64,000 nucleotides of DNA from assembly GCA_011390335.1 (NCBI GenBank), contig JAABSO010000008.1, positions 1 through 64,000 on the forward strand. The letters run 5' to 3'. Of the stretch, positions 28,831 through 37,455 are shown one piece after another. The notes below the pieces were generated by a model that was given only the letters and a program-made list of their open reading frames with translations, did no database searches and was not told the DNA's origin. This DNA comes from Desulfotignum sp. GTDB taxonomy: Bacteria > Desulfobacterota > Desulfobacteria > Desulfobacterales > Desulfobacteraceae. The position numbers and the translations under genes are program-made. The first letter of the stretch is position 1; every line of letters begins with the position of its first letter.

Positions 28831-28917
28831 TTGATACCCGCCCCCTGCGGGTGCCGTGGACCGGCCAGAGGTTGGCATCTGACGGTCCTGTCACACGGCA
28901 CCGAAAGGGGGCTATGG
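28831..28917 (+). other. Candidate structured RNA or dispersed palindromic element, copy 1
   Basis: Four nested helices can be drawn by hand: GCCCCC/GGGGGC (28840-28845 with 28907-28912), GTGCCGTG/CACGGCAC (28851-28858 with 28894-28901), GACCG/CGGTC (28859-28863 with 28883-28887) and GCCA/TGGC (28864-28867 with 28873-28876). Unpaired ATCTGA and CTGTCA lie between helices. A related sequence occurs at 31914-32005 in the same orientation. It lies about 130 nt before the start of the radical SAM gene at 29049. It could be a regulatory RNA, a small RNA or a repeat. It matches no riboswitch class I know. Confidence 0.45.
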
Positions 28918-29048
28918 TAATATGGTGACGCTGCATCTACTTAAGATTCCCTGCCAAATTTAATGAACTACAAGACAAATTTTATAGATTGGTGTATTCT
29001 TTTAATTTGGAATGGTTTTCCCAACAAGCAAACACATGAAAGGATAAA

Positions 29049-30281
29049 ATGAAAGACACCCTTTTCATCCAATTTTACGGCCGGACCGGCAGCGGATGGT
29101 TTGACCTGTGCAACGGCTTTTCAGACACCTTTGACCTGTGCCGCAGCAAAGGGGATTTTCTATGGGTTCCCCTGGAACAGGACACAGACAAATGGTATGA
29201 TGAAACCGCGTATCACCCGATTTTTCTGCCCATTGAAAAAGGGACGGTATATATAAGCGCAAGTTACGTAAACCAGCTGTACCAGGCATACCTGTGGGCG
29301 GTTCAGTACCCGGACATTAATTTTATTGTGGGCGGTCCTGTGGCATCGGAACGGCATGCTGCAGCACCGGGATGGCATTCCGTGCATTTCAGGGTGGAAC
29401 AGCCCCTGCCGTCCAATCTTTTTTTAACCGGCCAAAGCGTTGAATCCCTGTTCGGGGTGCCCGAATTTTCCGGCAGATGGCATCTGGAAATACCCAAACA
29501 GATCCCGGAAAACAGCCGGGTCTATTTTTCCTATACCCTTGAAAACCAGTGCTATTGGAAAAAATGTCCATTTTGTTCCATTGCCCAGCATGCTTCTGAA
29601 CATTTCAGGAAGAGAAAGGTGCTGGATCTTGCCTTTACAAACTTAGATTACACCGGACACAAGATCGTCCGGCTCAACACCGGATCCATGACACCGGAAC
29701 ATATCAGAAACATTCTGCCCATTCTGCCTGTACGCCCGGATATGGAATACCGGTTTTTCATGCGGGCGGCAGCTGCGGAAACCCGGGCCATGGAATCGGC
29801 CGTCTCCAGAATGAAAGGCGGGATCCCGGACTGCACCCTGGGATTCGGCATCGAATTTCCTTCTGACCGCATGTGGCAATACCTGAACAAGGGCACCCGC
29901 ATGGATGAGGTGATAAAAACCCTGGAATTCTGCACAAAAACCGGTTTCAAGGTCAACGCCAATCTCATTTTGGGCTGGAACAACCTGGTGGAGCAGGATC
30001 TGCGGGATCTGGAAAAATTCATGAAAAATCTGTCTGCACACACGGTCACAACCCTGCAACTGCGCTGGCTGTTTGCCCATCCCTATACCAAAATTTACGA
30101 CACCTATGACGGGAAAGAAAACAGTATCCGGCTGGGGCCCTTCAACTGCGGATTCAATGTACGGGTCAATCCGGAGCAGCAGGATCTGAACCTGCGTGCC
30201 GGCCGTATCATGAAAAAAATCTGCGAAGAAAAAGGCATCGCACTCCAGGGATACAAAAATCTGAACAAGGGACAGGCATAG
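29049..30281 (+). CDS. Radical SAM protein with non-canonical Cx4Cx2C motif
   Basis: A 410-aa protein whose N-terminal third resembles a reduced cobalamin-binding-type domain (INFIVGGPVASERHA). The cluster motif is Cys168/173/176 in NQCYWKKCPFCSI, the same CYWKKCxFC core as the protein at 20166-22172. Barrel-like segments follow (FGIEFPSDRMWQYLNKGTR, VNANLILGWNN). The two proteins are probably related, but this one is shorter and lacks the long C-terminal region. The substrate is unknown. The ATG follows AAAGGA. It is divergent from the gshB-like/opp operon. Confidence 0.78.
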   Translation: MKDTLFIQFYGRTGSGWFDLCNGFSDTFDLCRSKGDFLWVPLEQDTDKWYDETAYHPIFLPIEKGTVYISASYVNQLYQAYLWAVQYPDINFIVGGPVASERHAAAPGWHSVHFRVEQPLPSNLFLTGQSVESLFGVPEFSGRWHLEIPKQIPENSRVYFSYTLENQCYWKKCPFCSIAQHASEHFRKRKVLDLAFTNLDYTGHKIVRLNTGSMTPEHIRNILPILPVRPDMEYRFFMRAAAAETRAMESAVSRMKGGIPDCTLGFGIEFPSDRMWQYLNKGTRMDEVIKTLEFCTKTGFKVNANLILGWNNLVEQDLRDLEKFMKNLSAHTVTTLQLRWLFAHPYTKIYDTYDGKENSIRLGPFNCGFNVRVNPEQQDLNLRAGRIMKKICEEKGIALQGYKNLNKGQA

Positions 30282-30322
30282 TGTCACACCTCAGCCCGGC
30301 CTTTATCCGGCAATACACTGTA

Positions 30323-30350
30323 TTGACAACAAAATCCGGATGGTTATCCT
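30323..30350 (+). promoter_or_regulatory. Sigma-70-type promoter of the membrane cyclase gene
   Basis: TTGACA (30323-30328), a 16-nt spacer and TATCCT (30345-30350) lie 75 nt before the cyclase start. The -10 overlaps the left arm of an inverted repeat. Confidence 0.6.
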
Positions 30351-30399
30351 GAAATGATACATCACAGGCAAAAATTTTGAGATAAAAGCCGGATAACCA
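30341..30399 (+). promoter_or_regulatory. Inverted repeat over the promoter and leader of the cyclase gene
   Basis: TGGTTATCC (30341-30349) and GGATAACCA (30391-30399) are exact 9-nt inverted copies separated by 41 nt. The left arm covers the -10 box and the right arm ends 25 nt before the ATG. It may be an operator pair or form a hairpin in the leader. Confidence 0.4.
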
Positions 30400-30424
30400 A
30401 TTGCCACCCCCTTTGGGAGACCCG

Positions 30425-31855
30425 ATGATGTTCAGGAAAAACAGCAGAAATAACGGGGTCCGAAAAATCCTTGTGATGGGGGTTTTCTGGCGGATTCTTT
30501 TTATTGAGGCGGTCCTTCTGGTATATTCTCTTGTTTACCGCTGGCTGGCCGAAGATGCCGGACCTGCTGATCTTTTCTGGTATGCCGTAAGAATTATTGT
30601 GCTTGTGGCCATTATCGTTGTCTTCATGGTGGTGAGCCTGAAACAGTTTCTGGCAAAAAAAATCATTGATCCTCTGGAACGTATCGCCCGGGCCAACAAG
30701 GAGATAGAAAAAGATTTCTCCAGGGCAGATGCCATAGATCTGCCGCCGGACACCCCGGATGAGATCACAACCATTGTCACCTCCAGGGCAGACATGCTTA
30801 AGCGGATCATCCGGGTATCTGACGAAAGACTCCACCTGGTGAATTTTATCAAGGAAACCTTTGGGCGGTATCTTTCAAAAAAAGTGGTCGAAGAGATTCT
30901 TTCCTCCAAAAAGGGCCGGCAGATCGGGGGGGCCCGCAGAACCGTTACCGTGCTCATGGCTGATCTGCGGGGATTTACCAGCCTCTCGGAATCGCGGGAC
31001 CCTGAAGAGATGGTACAGCTGCTCAACCGGTACCTGAAAAAAATGTCCGCCATCATCCTGGCATATGACGGCATCATCGATGAAATCATCGGGGATGCCA
31101 TCCTTGCGGTATTCGGCGCCCTTGAACCCCATGAAAATGATCCGGAACGGGCCATTGCCTGTGCCCTAAAAATGCAGAACTGCCTGGTCCACCTCAACAA
31201 AGCCTTCACAAAGGAAGGATATCCATCCCTTGAAATGGGCATCGGCATAAATACAGGCAGTGTGATTGTGGGAAATATCGGATCAGAGCTGCGCATGAAA
31301 TACGGCATTGTCGGTGAAACGGTCAACCGGGCAGCCAGGATCGAATCCAACAGTATCGGGGGTCAGGTGCTCATCGGCGAATCCACCTGCAAAGCGGTCC
31401 AGACTGTTTTGAAAACCGATCCTCCCAAAACCATTATGATGAAAGGCATGAAAAAGCCGCTTGTTTTTTATGCGGTATATGCCATTGAGATGGAGAAAAA
31501 AACAATTGCCATTGAGGTGCCCGCCGTCCCCGGCCCCCTGGTGGATATCCAGATACCGGTGCACTGCTGGGTTATCCAGGACAAAAAACTTGCATCCATC
31601 CCTCTCGCCGGCACCACCCTTTTTATGGATGAAACCCAGATCCATATCCGGACCACGCGCCCTGTCGCACCGCTGACAGATGTGCGGCTCAACTTTGATT
31701 TCTGCCTGGAGGCCCATTGTTTCGGCGATATTTATGCCAAATGCACTGCCACTGAAACTGTGCGCGGCAGCCACCACTGCGAGCTGCATGTCACCGCCAT
31801 GGAAGAAAAGGACCGGGCTGTCATCAGAAGATGGATGGCAGAAGCAGCTGCCTGA
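30425..31855 (+). CDS. Membrane-bound class III adenylate/guanylate cyclase with HAMP-like linker and PilZ-like tail
   Basis: A 476-aa protein. Two N-terminal transmembrane helices (about 15-35 and 48-70) with a very short loop lead into a HAMP-like coil (KKIIDPLERIARANKEIEKDF). The cyclase domain spans about 165-350. Metal aspartates are in LMADLRGFTSLSE and EIIGDAILAVFG, and the Asn/Arg pair is in ETVNRAARIE. A C-terminal beta-rich segment of about 110 residues (VDIQIPVHCWVIQDK onward) looks PilZ-like. The start is the first ATG after GGGAGACCCG. A cNMP-binding protein is encoded 1.2 kb downstream, so cAMP is a reasonable guess. Confidence 0.9.
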   Translation: MMFRKNSRNNGVRKILVMGVFWRILFIEAVLLVYSLVYRWLAEDAGPADLFWYAVRIIVLVAIIVVFMVVSLKQFLAKKIIDPLERIARANKEIEKDFSRADAIDLPPDTPDEITTIVTSRADMLKRIIRVSDERLHLVNFIKETFGRYLSKKVVEEILSSKKGRQIGGARRTVTVLMADLRGFTSLSESRDPEEMVQLLNRYLKKMSAIILAYDGIIDEIIGDAILAVFGALEPHENDPERAIACALKMQNCLVHLNKAFTKEGYPSLEMGIGINTGSVIVGNIGSELRMKYGIVGETVNRAARIESNSIGGQVLIGESTCKAVQTVLKTDPPKTIMMKGMKKPLVFYAVYAIEMEKKTIAIEVPAVPGPLVDIQIPVHCWVIQDKKLASIPLAGTTLFMDETQIHIRTTRPVAPLTDVRLNFDFCLEAHCFGDIYAKCTATETVRGSHHCELHVTAMEEKDRAVIRRWMAEAAA

Positions 31856-31913
31856 CCGTGATGCGCCATTGTGGCCCGGGCCTGGTAATTCCATGTAACC
31901 AGAACCCCTTTGG

Positions 31914-32005
31914 TTGATCAGTGCCCGCCACCTGTATAAAGCTTGCACCGGACCGATATTTTTGATCTGACGATCCGTTCACAAGACTCCCACTGGGGGT
32001 GCTTG
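31914..32005 (+). other. Candidate structured RNA or dispersed palindromic element, copy 2
   Basis: This segment aligns with 28831-28917: TTGAT then CCCGCC and CCTG, a GCACC helix arm (31945-31949, pairing with 31998-32002), GGACCG, then ATCTGACG, a TCC arm and TCACA. The GGACC arm pairs less perfectly than in copy 1. It lies between the membrane cyclase and the FGE-fold gene, ending about 147 nt before the latter's ATG. A TTGACA (starting near 32074) with a long spacer to GATAAT lies downstream, so the element may not be in that gene's transcript. Confidence 0.4.
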
Positions 32006-32151
32006 TTCAATATATGTGCCGTCGCATCTTAATGCGGTTGCCCTGTCGGCCAAGGCTTTTTCCTTGACAAGATCTCAAAAAAGTATTTGGATAATGCATA
32101 TAATTTTCACTGCCGGTTTTTGAAATATGATACCTTCAGGAACTTTCAAAA

Positions 32152-33009
32152 ATGAAAAACAAACTGCGCGGACAAGCTGTATCCTTTGATGGCAAAATAC
32201 CGGTAAAATGGTGGGCCTGGTTCCTGTTTTTTTGTCTGATCCTTACAACCCAGGCTGCTGCCGGCGAAGAAAATCGGATCACCAATCATCTGGGCATGAC
32301 CTTTATCCGGGTGGCACCCGGCACATTTCTCATGGGAAGCCCTGAAACTGAAGAACACCGGACAGGCAATGAAACACAGCACCAGATTCACATCAAAAAA
32401 TCCTTTTACCTCCAGCAAAACGAAGTAACCCTGGAACAATGGCGGGCGGTGATGGGAAACAGCTGGTTTATCAAACGAGACGGCACAGCCCGGACCCCGG
32501 TCACCCGTGTCTCTTTTTATGATGTCCAGAAATTTATCAAAAAACTCAACAAAAAAGGCAGCGCGCAATACCGGCTTCCTTCGGAAGCGGAATGGGAATA
32601 TGCCTGCAGGGCCGGCACCACCACCGCATACAGCTGGGGAAATGATATTGACTGTTCCAAAGCCATGTATGCCAATAATCAGAAAAAATTGTGCGATTGC
32701 TGTGACTATTACCGGTCTGTGGGACTGCCGGTAAACGGGCCTGCCCCGGTGGGATCCTTTGCCCCCAACCCATGGGGGTTTTATGACATGCACGGCAATG
32801 TCTGGGAATGGTGTGCCGATGTATATTCCGATGACATACGCACCCCCGGGGTCAACACCTATGATCTTTTCTCTTCCAGGCCCAGGGTGCGGCGGGGCGG
32901 CAGCTGGTACAAGTATGGCCAGTTTCTCAGAAGCGCCAACCGTACCTATGCCCATCCCGGCGCCAGGTTCCAGACCACCGGTTTCAGGCTGGTCCGTGAG
33001 ACAGATTGA
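32152..33009 (+). CDS. Exported formylglycine-generating-enzyme (SUMF1)-fold protein lacking the catalytic cysteines
   Basis: A 285-aa protein with an N-terminal hydrophobic segment (about 18-36, ending TTQAAAGEE) consistent with export. The FGE-sulfatase domain is clear: GMTFIRVAPGTFLMGSPE, EVTLEQWRAVMG, YRLPSEAEWEYACRAGT, GFYDMHGNVWEWCADVY and RRGGSW. Where true FGE has its two active cysteines, this protein reads RSANRTYAHPGARF with none. It is therefore unlikely to be a sulfatase activator and may be a binding or structural member. Its stop overlaps the next ATG, so they are coupled. Confidence 0.85.
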   Translation: MKNKLRGQAVSFDGKIPVKWWAWFLFFCLILTTQAAAGEENRITNHLGMTFIRVAPGTFLMGSPETEEHRTGNETQHQIHIKKSFYLQQNEVTLEQWRAVMGNSWFIKRDGTARTPVTRVSFYDVQKFIKKLNKKGSAQYRLPSEAEWEYACRAGTTTAYSWGNDIDCSKAMYANNQKKLCDCCDYYRSVGLPVNGPAPVGSFAPNPWGFYDMHGNVWEWCADVYSDDIRTPGVNTYDLFSSRPRVRRGGSWYKYGQFLRSANRTYAHPGARFQTTGFRLVRETD

Positions 33010-36000
33010 TGCGCGCAAAACTCCTGGATCTTCTCAAGATTTATGAAGAGGAAATCAGTCTTTTTTTATGGACAGCCGCCCTTTTGTTCATCATCCGCAG
33101 CTCCGGCATCATCCTCAACAACTATGCGGAGACCGCTTTTTTAAAACGCTACGGGGTGGAATATCTGCCCATGGTCAATATGCTCAATGCAGTGGCCACC
33201 TTTTTTGTCACCGGACTGCTGACGGCTTTTTTAAGCAAAACCCCGGGGGCAAAACTTCTGTCTTATATCTTTATTTTCTCAGGCACCATTGTCACAGTGA
33301 TCCGGCTGCTCATCCCCTTTGGCATCGACCTGCTCTACCCCCTGCTTTTCATGCTCAAAAGCCAGTTTGAACTGCTCCAGGCCCTTTTGTTCTGGAACAT
33401 GTGCAATGATTTGTTCAACACCCGACAGTCCAAGCGGCTGTTTCCTTTGCTCACTGCAGGGGGTGTCATCGGGCTCATCTTAGGCAGTTTCGGCACCCCG
33501 TATTTTGCAAGCCTGTTCAGCATGGACAATTTGCTGTATCTGTATCTGGTCACCACCATTTTCGGTGCATTGATGATTCAGGCCATGGGGCGCAGTTATG
33601 CCACCTTGATATTTACTGAAAAAACAGGGACATCAGGCAAAAAAAGGCCTCCCATGATCGAAGAAATCAAACGGGTCTACCCCTTGGTAAAAGATTCCAT
33701 CCTGGTAAAAATTGTCCTGGTTCTGACATTCATGCCCAATGTACTCATTCCCATCATGAACTACCAGTTCAATTATGCTGTAAATGAACAGTTTGCCTCG
33801 GAAAGCGCCATGATCCAGTTTTTCGGTAATTTCAGGGGGGTGCTGTATATCGTCAGCCTGATTATTTTATTGTTTGTGGGACGTATTTACGGCCGGTGGG
33901 GGATGCCCGTGGCCCTCATGTTCCACCCTTTCAACTATATGCTGGCATTTATGGCTTTTCTGCTGCGGTTTGACGTGTTTTCAGCCATGTATGCCAAGAT
34001 GTCCACCAACATCATCCGTACCACCATTAACGGCCCTGCCAACAGTATTCTCATCGGTCTGTTTCCTGAATCCTACCGGGACATGATCCGCCCTTTTTTA
34101 CGGGGCACTGTTGTCAGGCTGGCCCTGTTCACAGGGTCTGCACTGATCCTTGTTTCCACACCCTTGTTTCATCCGAGGTACCTGACCCTGGTGGCCCTGC
34201 CTTTTCTCATTGCCTGGGTGGCAGCCCCGTTTGTGCTCAAGGCCCATTACTCAAAAATTTTACTGGATATGATCTCCAAAAACCTGCTGGATATCAAAAG
34301 CCTTGACCAAAAAGAACTGGGCCAGATCTTTAACCAGGAAAAGACCCTGGCAGACCTGGAGAACTCGTTTCTGGCTGCCAGGGGCCCTGATGCACTCTGG
34401 TATGCCAGGTTGATGAAAAATTTTTCCGCCGACCGGCTGGACCAATTGATTCTCAAAAATCTGGACAACCAGGATGAAGATACCCAGGTGGGCCTTATCA
34501 AAATGATCACCCCTGAATCCGGACCAGCGGTTGCCAAAACGCTGGTCCCGTATCTGTCCCCCCATCGCCATGAAACCACCATCGCCATCTTAAAGCTTAT
34601 CATCCGGCATGGTATTCATGCTGTGAACCCATCTGATTTCTCCAGCTATTTGAGCAGTTCTCACCCGGTGGTCAGGGGATTTGCCTGTGCATGCCGGTAT
34701 GCTGAGCAGCCGGAATCTCTCGAAAAAAGTATCGATGACTGGCTGTCCCGAAGCGATATGGCATACCGAAAATCCGGGGTCATCAGCGCCGGATTGAGCG
34801 GACGCAGGGAATATATTCCCAAACTGCAGGCCATGCTCAAAGAACCGGATACCGATCCGGTCATCCCGGACATCATCAGGGCACTGTCCCGGCTGGAGAC
34901 CCGGGCAGGCCATGCAGTGGCTGTTTCCTTTCTCCACCATGAAAAAAAGGCTGTGCGCATGGCTGCCCTGGATGCCCTTGACATTGCAGATGACACCGCT
35001 CTGAAAAAAGCGGTTCTTCTGCTGGGGGACCCTTCAGATGACATCCATGACTTTGCCCTGGAAAAAATCAAAACTGCGGATCATCAGAACAATCTGCTGC
35101 TGGTGGAATCTTTGGCACTGCCATCCACCCGGGTCAGACGGGGACTTTTTAAACTGCTGGAAACTTTGGATATAAAAGAGTTTGATGTGTTGCTGTTCGC
35201 CAAAAAAAACCTTTCCAAAGCCTATGAATACCTGGCCATGGCCCAATCTTTGGAAAATCTTCCCCAGGGCGGGATGCAGGATCTTGCCATGGAACATCTT
35301 GTGGGAAAAAAAGAGATGGTATTGGAAAACATCCTCAAGGTTCTGGCCATCCATGACCAGACCAAACGGATGAAATCCGCCTGGCAGGGAATTTTCTCTT
35401 CTGACTCCCGCCAACGGGCCAATGCCATTGAACTGCTTAATAATGTTCTGGACAACAAAACCTTTAAAATCATGCTGCCGCTTCTGGAAAGCCCGAACCC
35501 TTCAATGGCTTTGACAGAGGGCAGAAAGCTTACAAAAATACAAACATTTGACACAGAGGGAAAACAGGCAGTATCAAATCTGCTTTCCTCTGCAGACTGG
35601 GTAGATGTGATCATTGGACTGGGGATTCTGCGAGAAATACCAGACATATCCATCAACCAGGAGCTGCTCCATAACTTGAAACAATCTGATAACCAGCATA
35701 TTTTAAGGGAAGTTGACATGATATGGAACAAAAACAAAAAGTCCGGGGACTCCAAGGGGGAAGATTCATCCCAAAAATTATCTCTGGGGGAAAAAATACT
35801 TCTTTTAAAGGAAATCGAAATTTTTTCAGGTTTGAGTGCTTCAGAACTGGCGGCCATTGCCGGTGTCACCGAAGAAATGGCATATGCGAAAGATAAGGAT
35901 GTCATCACACAGAACGGTGTCGGAGAAACCGTTTTTCTGATCATTGACGGCAAGGTGTCCGTGATCATGGAAAAAGAAAACGGCAAAGAGGAACACATTG

Positions 36001-36224
36001 ACCAGATGTCTTCAGGCAGCGCCTTTGGTGAAATGGCTTTGATTGATGATTCCCCCAGATCTGCCACCATCCGGACCATGACTCCCTGCCGCTTTCTCAT
36101 TCTCCACAAACAGGAATTCAAGGAAACCGCCATGGAATTTCCACGCATAGCCCTGCAGATCTGTTCGGTTCTCAGCCGGCGGATCAGGCACCTGCATTCT
36201 TTGGTTCAGGAAAAAGAGTGCTGA
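33009..36224 (+). CDS. Fusion of MFS/NTP-transporter-like membrane domain, HEAT-like repeats and a cyclic-nucleotide-binding domain
   Basis: A 1071-aa protein. About twelve hydrophobic segments in residues 15-415 resemble the ATP/ADP-translocase-like branch of major-facilitator carriers. Next comes a long helical region (about 430-890) with HEAT-like repeats. The C-terminal CNB domain (about 930-1060) has the phosphate-binding cassette GSAFGEMALIDDSPRSATIR, whose Glu and Arg positions are those expected for cAMP or cGMP binding. Transport or gating controlled by a cyclic nucleotide is a natural guess given the cyclase upstream. ATG at 33009 overlaps the FGE-fold stop (TGATG). Confidence 0.85.
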   Translation: MRAKLLDLLKIYEEEISLFLWTAALLFIIRSSGIILNNYAETAFLKRYGVEYLPMVNMLNAVATFFVTGLLTAFLSKTPGAKLLSYIFIFSGTIVTVIRLLIPFGIDLLYPLLFMLKSQFELLQALLFWNMCNDLFNTRQSKRLFPLLTAGGVIGLILGSFGTPYFASLFSMDNLLYLYLVTTIFGALMIQAMGRSYATLIFTEKTGTSGKKRPPMIEEIKRVYPLVKDSILVKIVLVLTFMPNVLIPIMNYQFNYAVNEQFASESAMIQFFGNFRGVLYIVSLIILLFVGRIYGRWGMPVALMFHPFNYMLAFMAFLLRFDVFSAMYAKMSTNIIRTTINGPANSILIGLFPESYRDMIRPFLRGTVVRLALFTGSALILVSTPLFHPRYLTLVALPFLIAWVAAPFVLKAHYSKILLDMISKNLLDIKSLDQKELGQIFNQEKTLADLENSFLAARGPDALWYARLMKNFSADRLDQLILKNLDNQDEDTQVGLIKMITPESGPAVAKTLVPYLSPHRHETTIAILKLIIRHGIHAVNPSDFSSYLSSSHPVVRGFACACRYAEQPESLEKSIDDWLSRSDMAYRKSGVISAGLSGRREYIPKLQAMLKEPDTDPVIPDIIRALSRLETRAGHAVAVSFLHHEKKAVRMAALDALDIADDTALKKAVLLLGDPSDDIHDFALEKIKTADHQNNLLLVESLALPSTRVRRGLFKLLETLDIKEFDVLLFAKKNLSKAYEYLAMAQSLENLPQGGMQDLAMEHLVGKKEMVLENILKVLAIHDQTKRMKSAWQGIFSSDSRQRANAIELLNNVLDNKTFKIMLPLLESPNPSMALTEGRKLTKIQTFDTEGKQAVSNLLSSADWVDVIIGLGILREIPDISINQELLHNLKQSDNQHILREVDMIWNKNKKSGDSKGEDSSQKLSLGEKILLLKEIEIFSGLSASELAAIAGVTEEMAYAKDKDVITQNGVGETVFLIIDGKVSVIMEKENGKEEHIDQMSSGSAFGEMALIDDSPRSATIRTMTPCRFLILHKQEFKETAMEFPRIALQICSVLSRRIRHLHSLVQEKEC

Positions 36225-36311
36225 AAATCCGCAAAAAAATAAAATGATGATGGCAAAAATGCCTTTCGCCTGCCAGGCGTGCCAGTACCAGCCCTGTTTT
36301 CATTACATTTC

Positions 36312-37442
36312 TCAGCTGCCTGGTCCATCCAGCAGGGTTGCAATGGTATCAGCCAGATCGCCCCTTCCCTGTTTTCTGAGCAGAGGGATCAGGGGCCGGT
36401 AAAAAGGCGGCCGGACCCGGATGGTGATGTCAAACCGTGATATATCTTCGGGAAGGACCTCCTCTGCTGCAAAGGCCCGGGTCTTGTGCAGCAGCCCTAA
36501 GGCAGTAAGCTCAGTCATGGTGCGCACACATTTTTCACACCTGCCGCAGTTGAGCAAACCCGGGACATTGGCCAGGCAGACCCTAAAATTTTGAAATGCC
36601 GTATCCCATTCAGAGACGATTTGGATCTTTTCCAGCCGGGACATCTCATAATCTCTGTGACGGATTCTCATGCCATAGCTGGAGTATTCCGGATCCAGCA
36701 ACGGATGGGAGCCGCAGGGATGCAGGTTGGGGATATCATAGGATGAGGCAATGAACATCAGATTAATCCGGTTACTGAAACCATGGGCCATGGCTGCCAG
36801 TACCGCGCCAAAGAAACTGTCCAGCCACAGGTCCCGGTCATCGCACAAATGGCGGATATTGGTGTACACCGGCACAAGCGTTGTGCCGGCATCCCGGGTG
36901 ATGCAGGATGCCGCAGTCAGGGCCCGGTCAAACACATGCAGTTTTGCCCCCCTCTCCTGCACCCCGCCGATATCGAATCCATGGAGAAAAAAACTGTCCC
37001 GGACATAGGCCGGATGGGTATCAGGGTAATGCAGCCGGTTTTGGCGCAGGGCAGCCAGAGAATCCATACCACCGGACATGACCATGCCAGCCGATGTCTT
37101 TGCCGGCGGATCCTGGTGTTTTCGGACACCGGATTCTACGGGAATGGGAACATACCGCCCCTGTGTCCAGTGGGACAGAATATGCATGGCCACATGCACG
37201 CCTTCTTTGAGAAACGGACAGACAGCGCCCTCCACAAAAATGCGTTTTTCTCCCAGATGCAGCGCCGGCAGCAGACACCCCACCAGGAATGCATCCGGGT
37301 TGGCACCAAATCCCCGGGCGTATGCCTTCGGGGTCTTGAAATAGACATCCTTGTCAGGATGATCGCTTTGTTCGAAACTGACCCTGGCAGAGGCAGTGAC
37401 AAAATCGCTGTCCTGTGTCAATTGTATTTTGGTGATTTTCAT
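36312..37442 (-). CDS. PP-loop (QueC/ExsB-like) ATP pyrophosphatase
   Basis: A 376-aa protein. The PP-loop SGGMDS is at about residues 123-128 (GMVMSGGMDSLAALRQN), preceded by an N-terminal domain of about 115 residues. A C-terminal cysteine group LLNCGRCEKCVRTM resembles the metal-binding knuckle of QueC-like proteins. Such enzymes adenylate a carbonyl group before amide, nitrile or thio formation. The preceding two genes encode an ATP-grasp ligase and a GNAT protein, not queuosine enzymes, so a tRNA role is unlikely. The frame extends to 37529, overlapping the ligase gene, but the ATG at 37442 follows AAGG and starts 14 nt after that gene's stop. Confidence 0.8.
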   Translation of the reverse strand: MKITKIQLTQDSDFVTASARVSFEQSDHPDKDVYFKTPKAYARGFGANPDAFLVGCLLPALHLGEKRIFVEGAVCPFLKEGVHVAMHILSHWTQGRYVPIPVESGVRKHQDPPAKTSAGMVMSGGMDSLAALRQNRLHYPDTHPAYVRDSFFLHGFDIGGVQERGAKLHVFDRALTAASCITRDAGTTLVPVYTNIRHLCDDRDLWLDSFFGAVLAAMAHGFSNRINLMFIASSYDIPNLHPCGSHPLLDPEYSSYGMRIRHRDYEMSRLEKIQIVSEWDTAFQNFRVCLANVPGLLNCGRCEKCVRTMTELTALGLLHKTRAFAAEEVLPEDISRFDITIRVRPPFYRPLIPLLRKQGRGDLADTIATLLDGPGS

Positions 37443-37455
37443 AGGCTGCCTTTTG

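Noticed and set aside
32152..33009. Sulfatase-modifying FGE
   Set aside because: The catalytic cysteines are absent and no sulfatase gene is in the window.
36312..37442. queC for queuosine synthesis
   Set aside because: The N-terminal domain and gene partners (ATP-grasp, GNAT) do not fit; only the PP-loop and Cys knuckle are shared.
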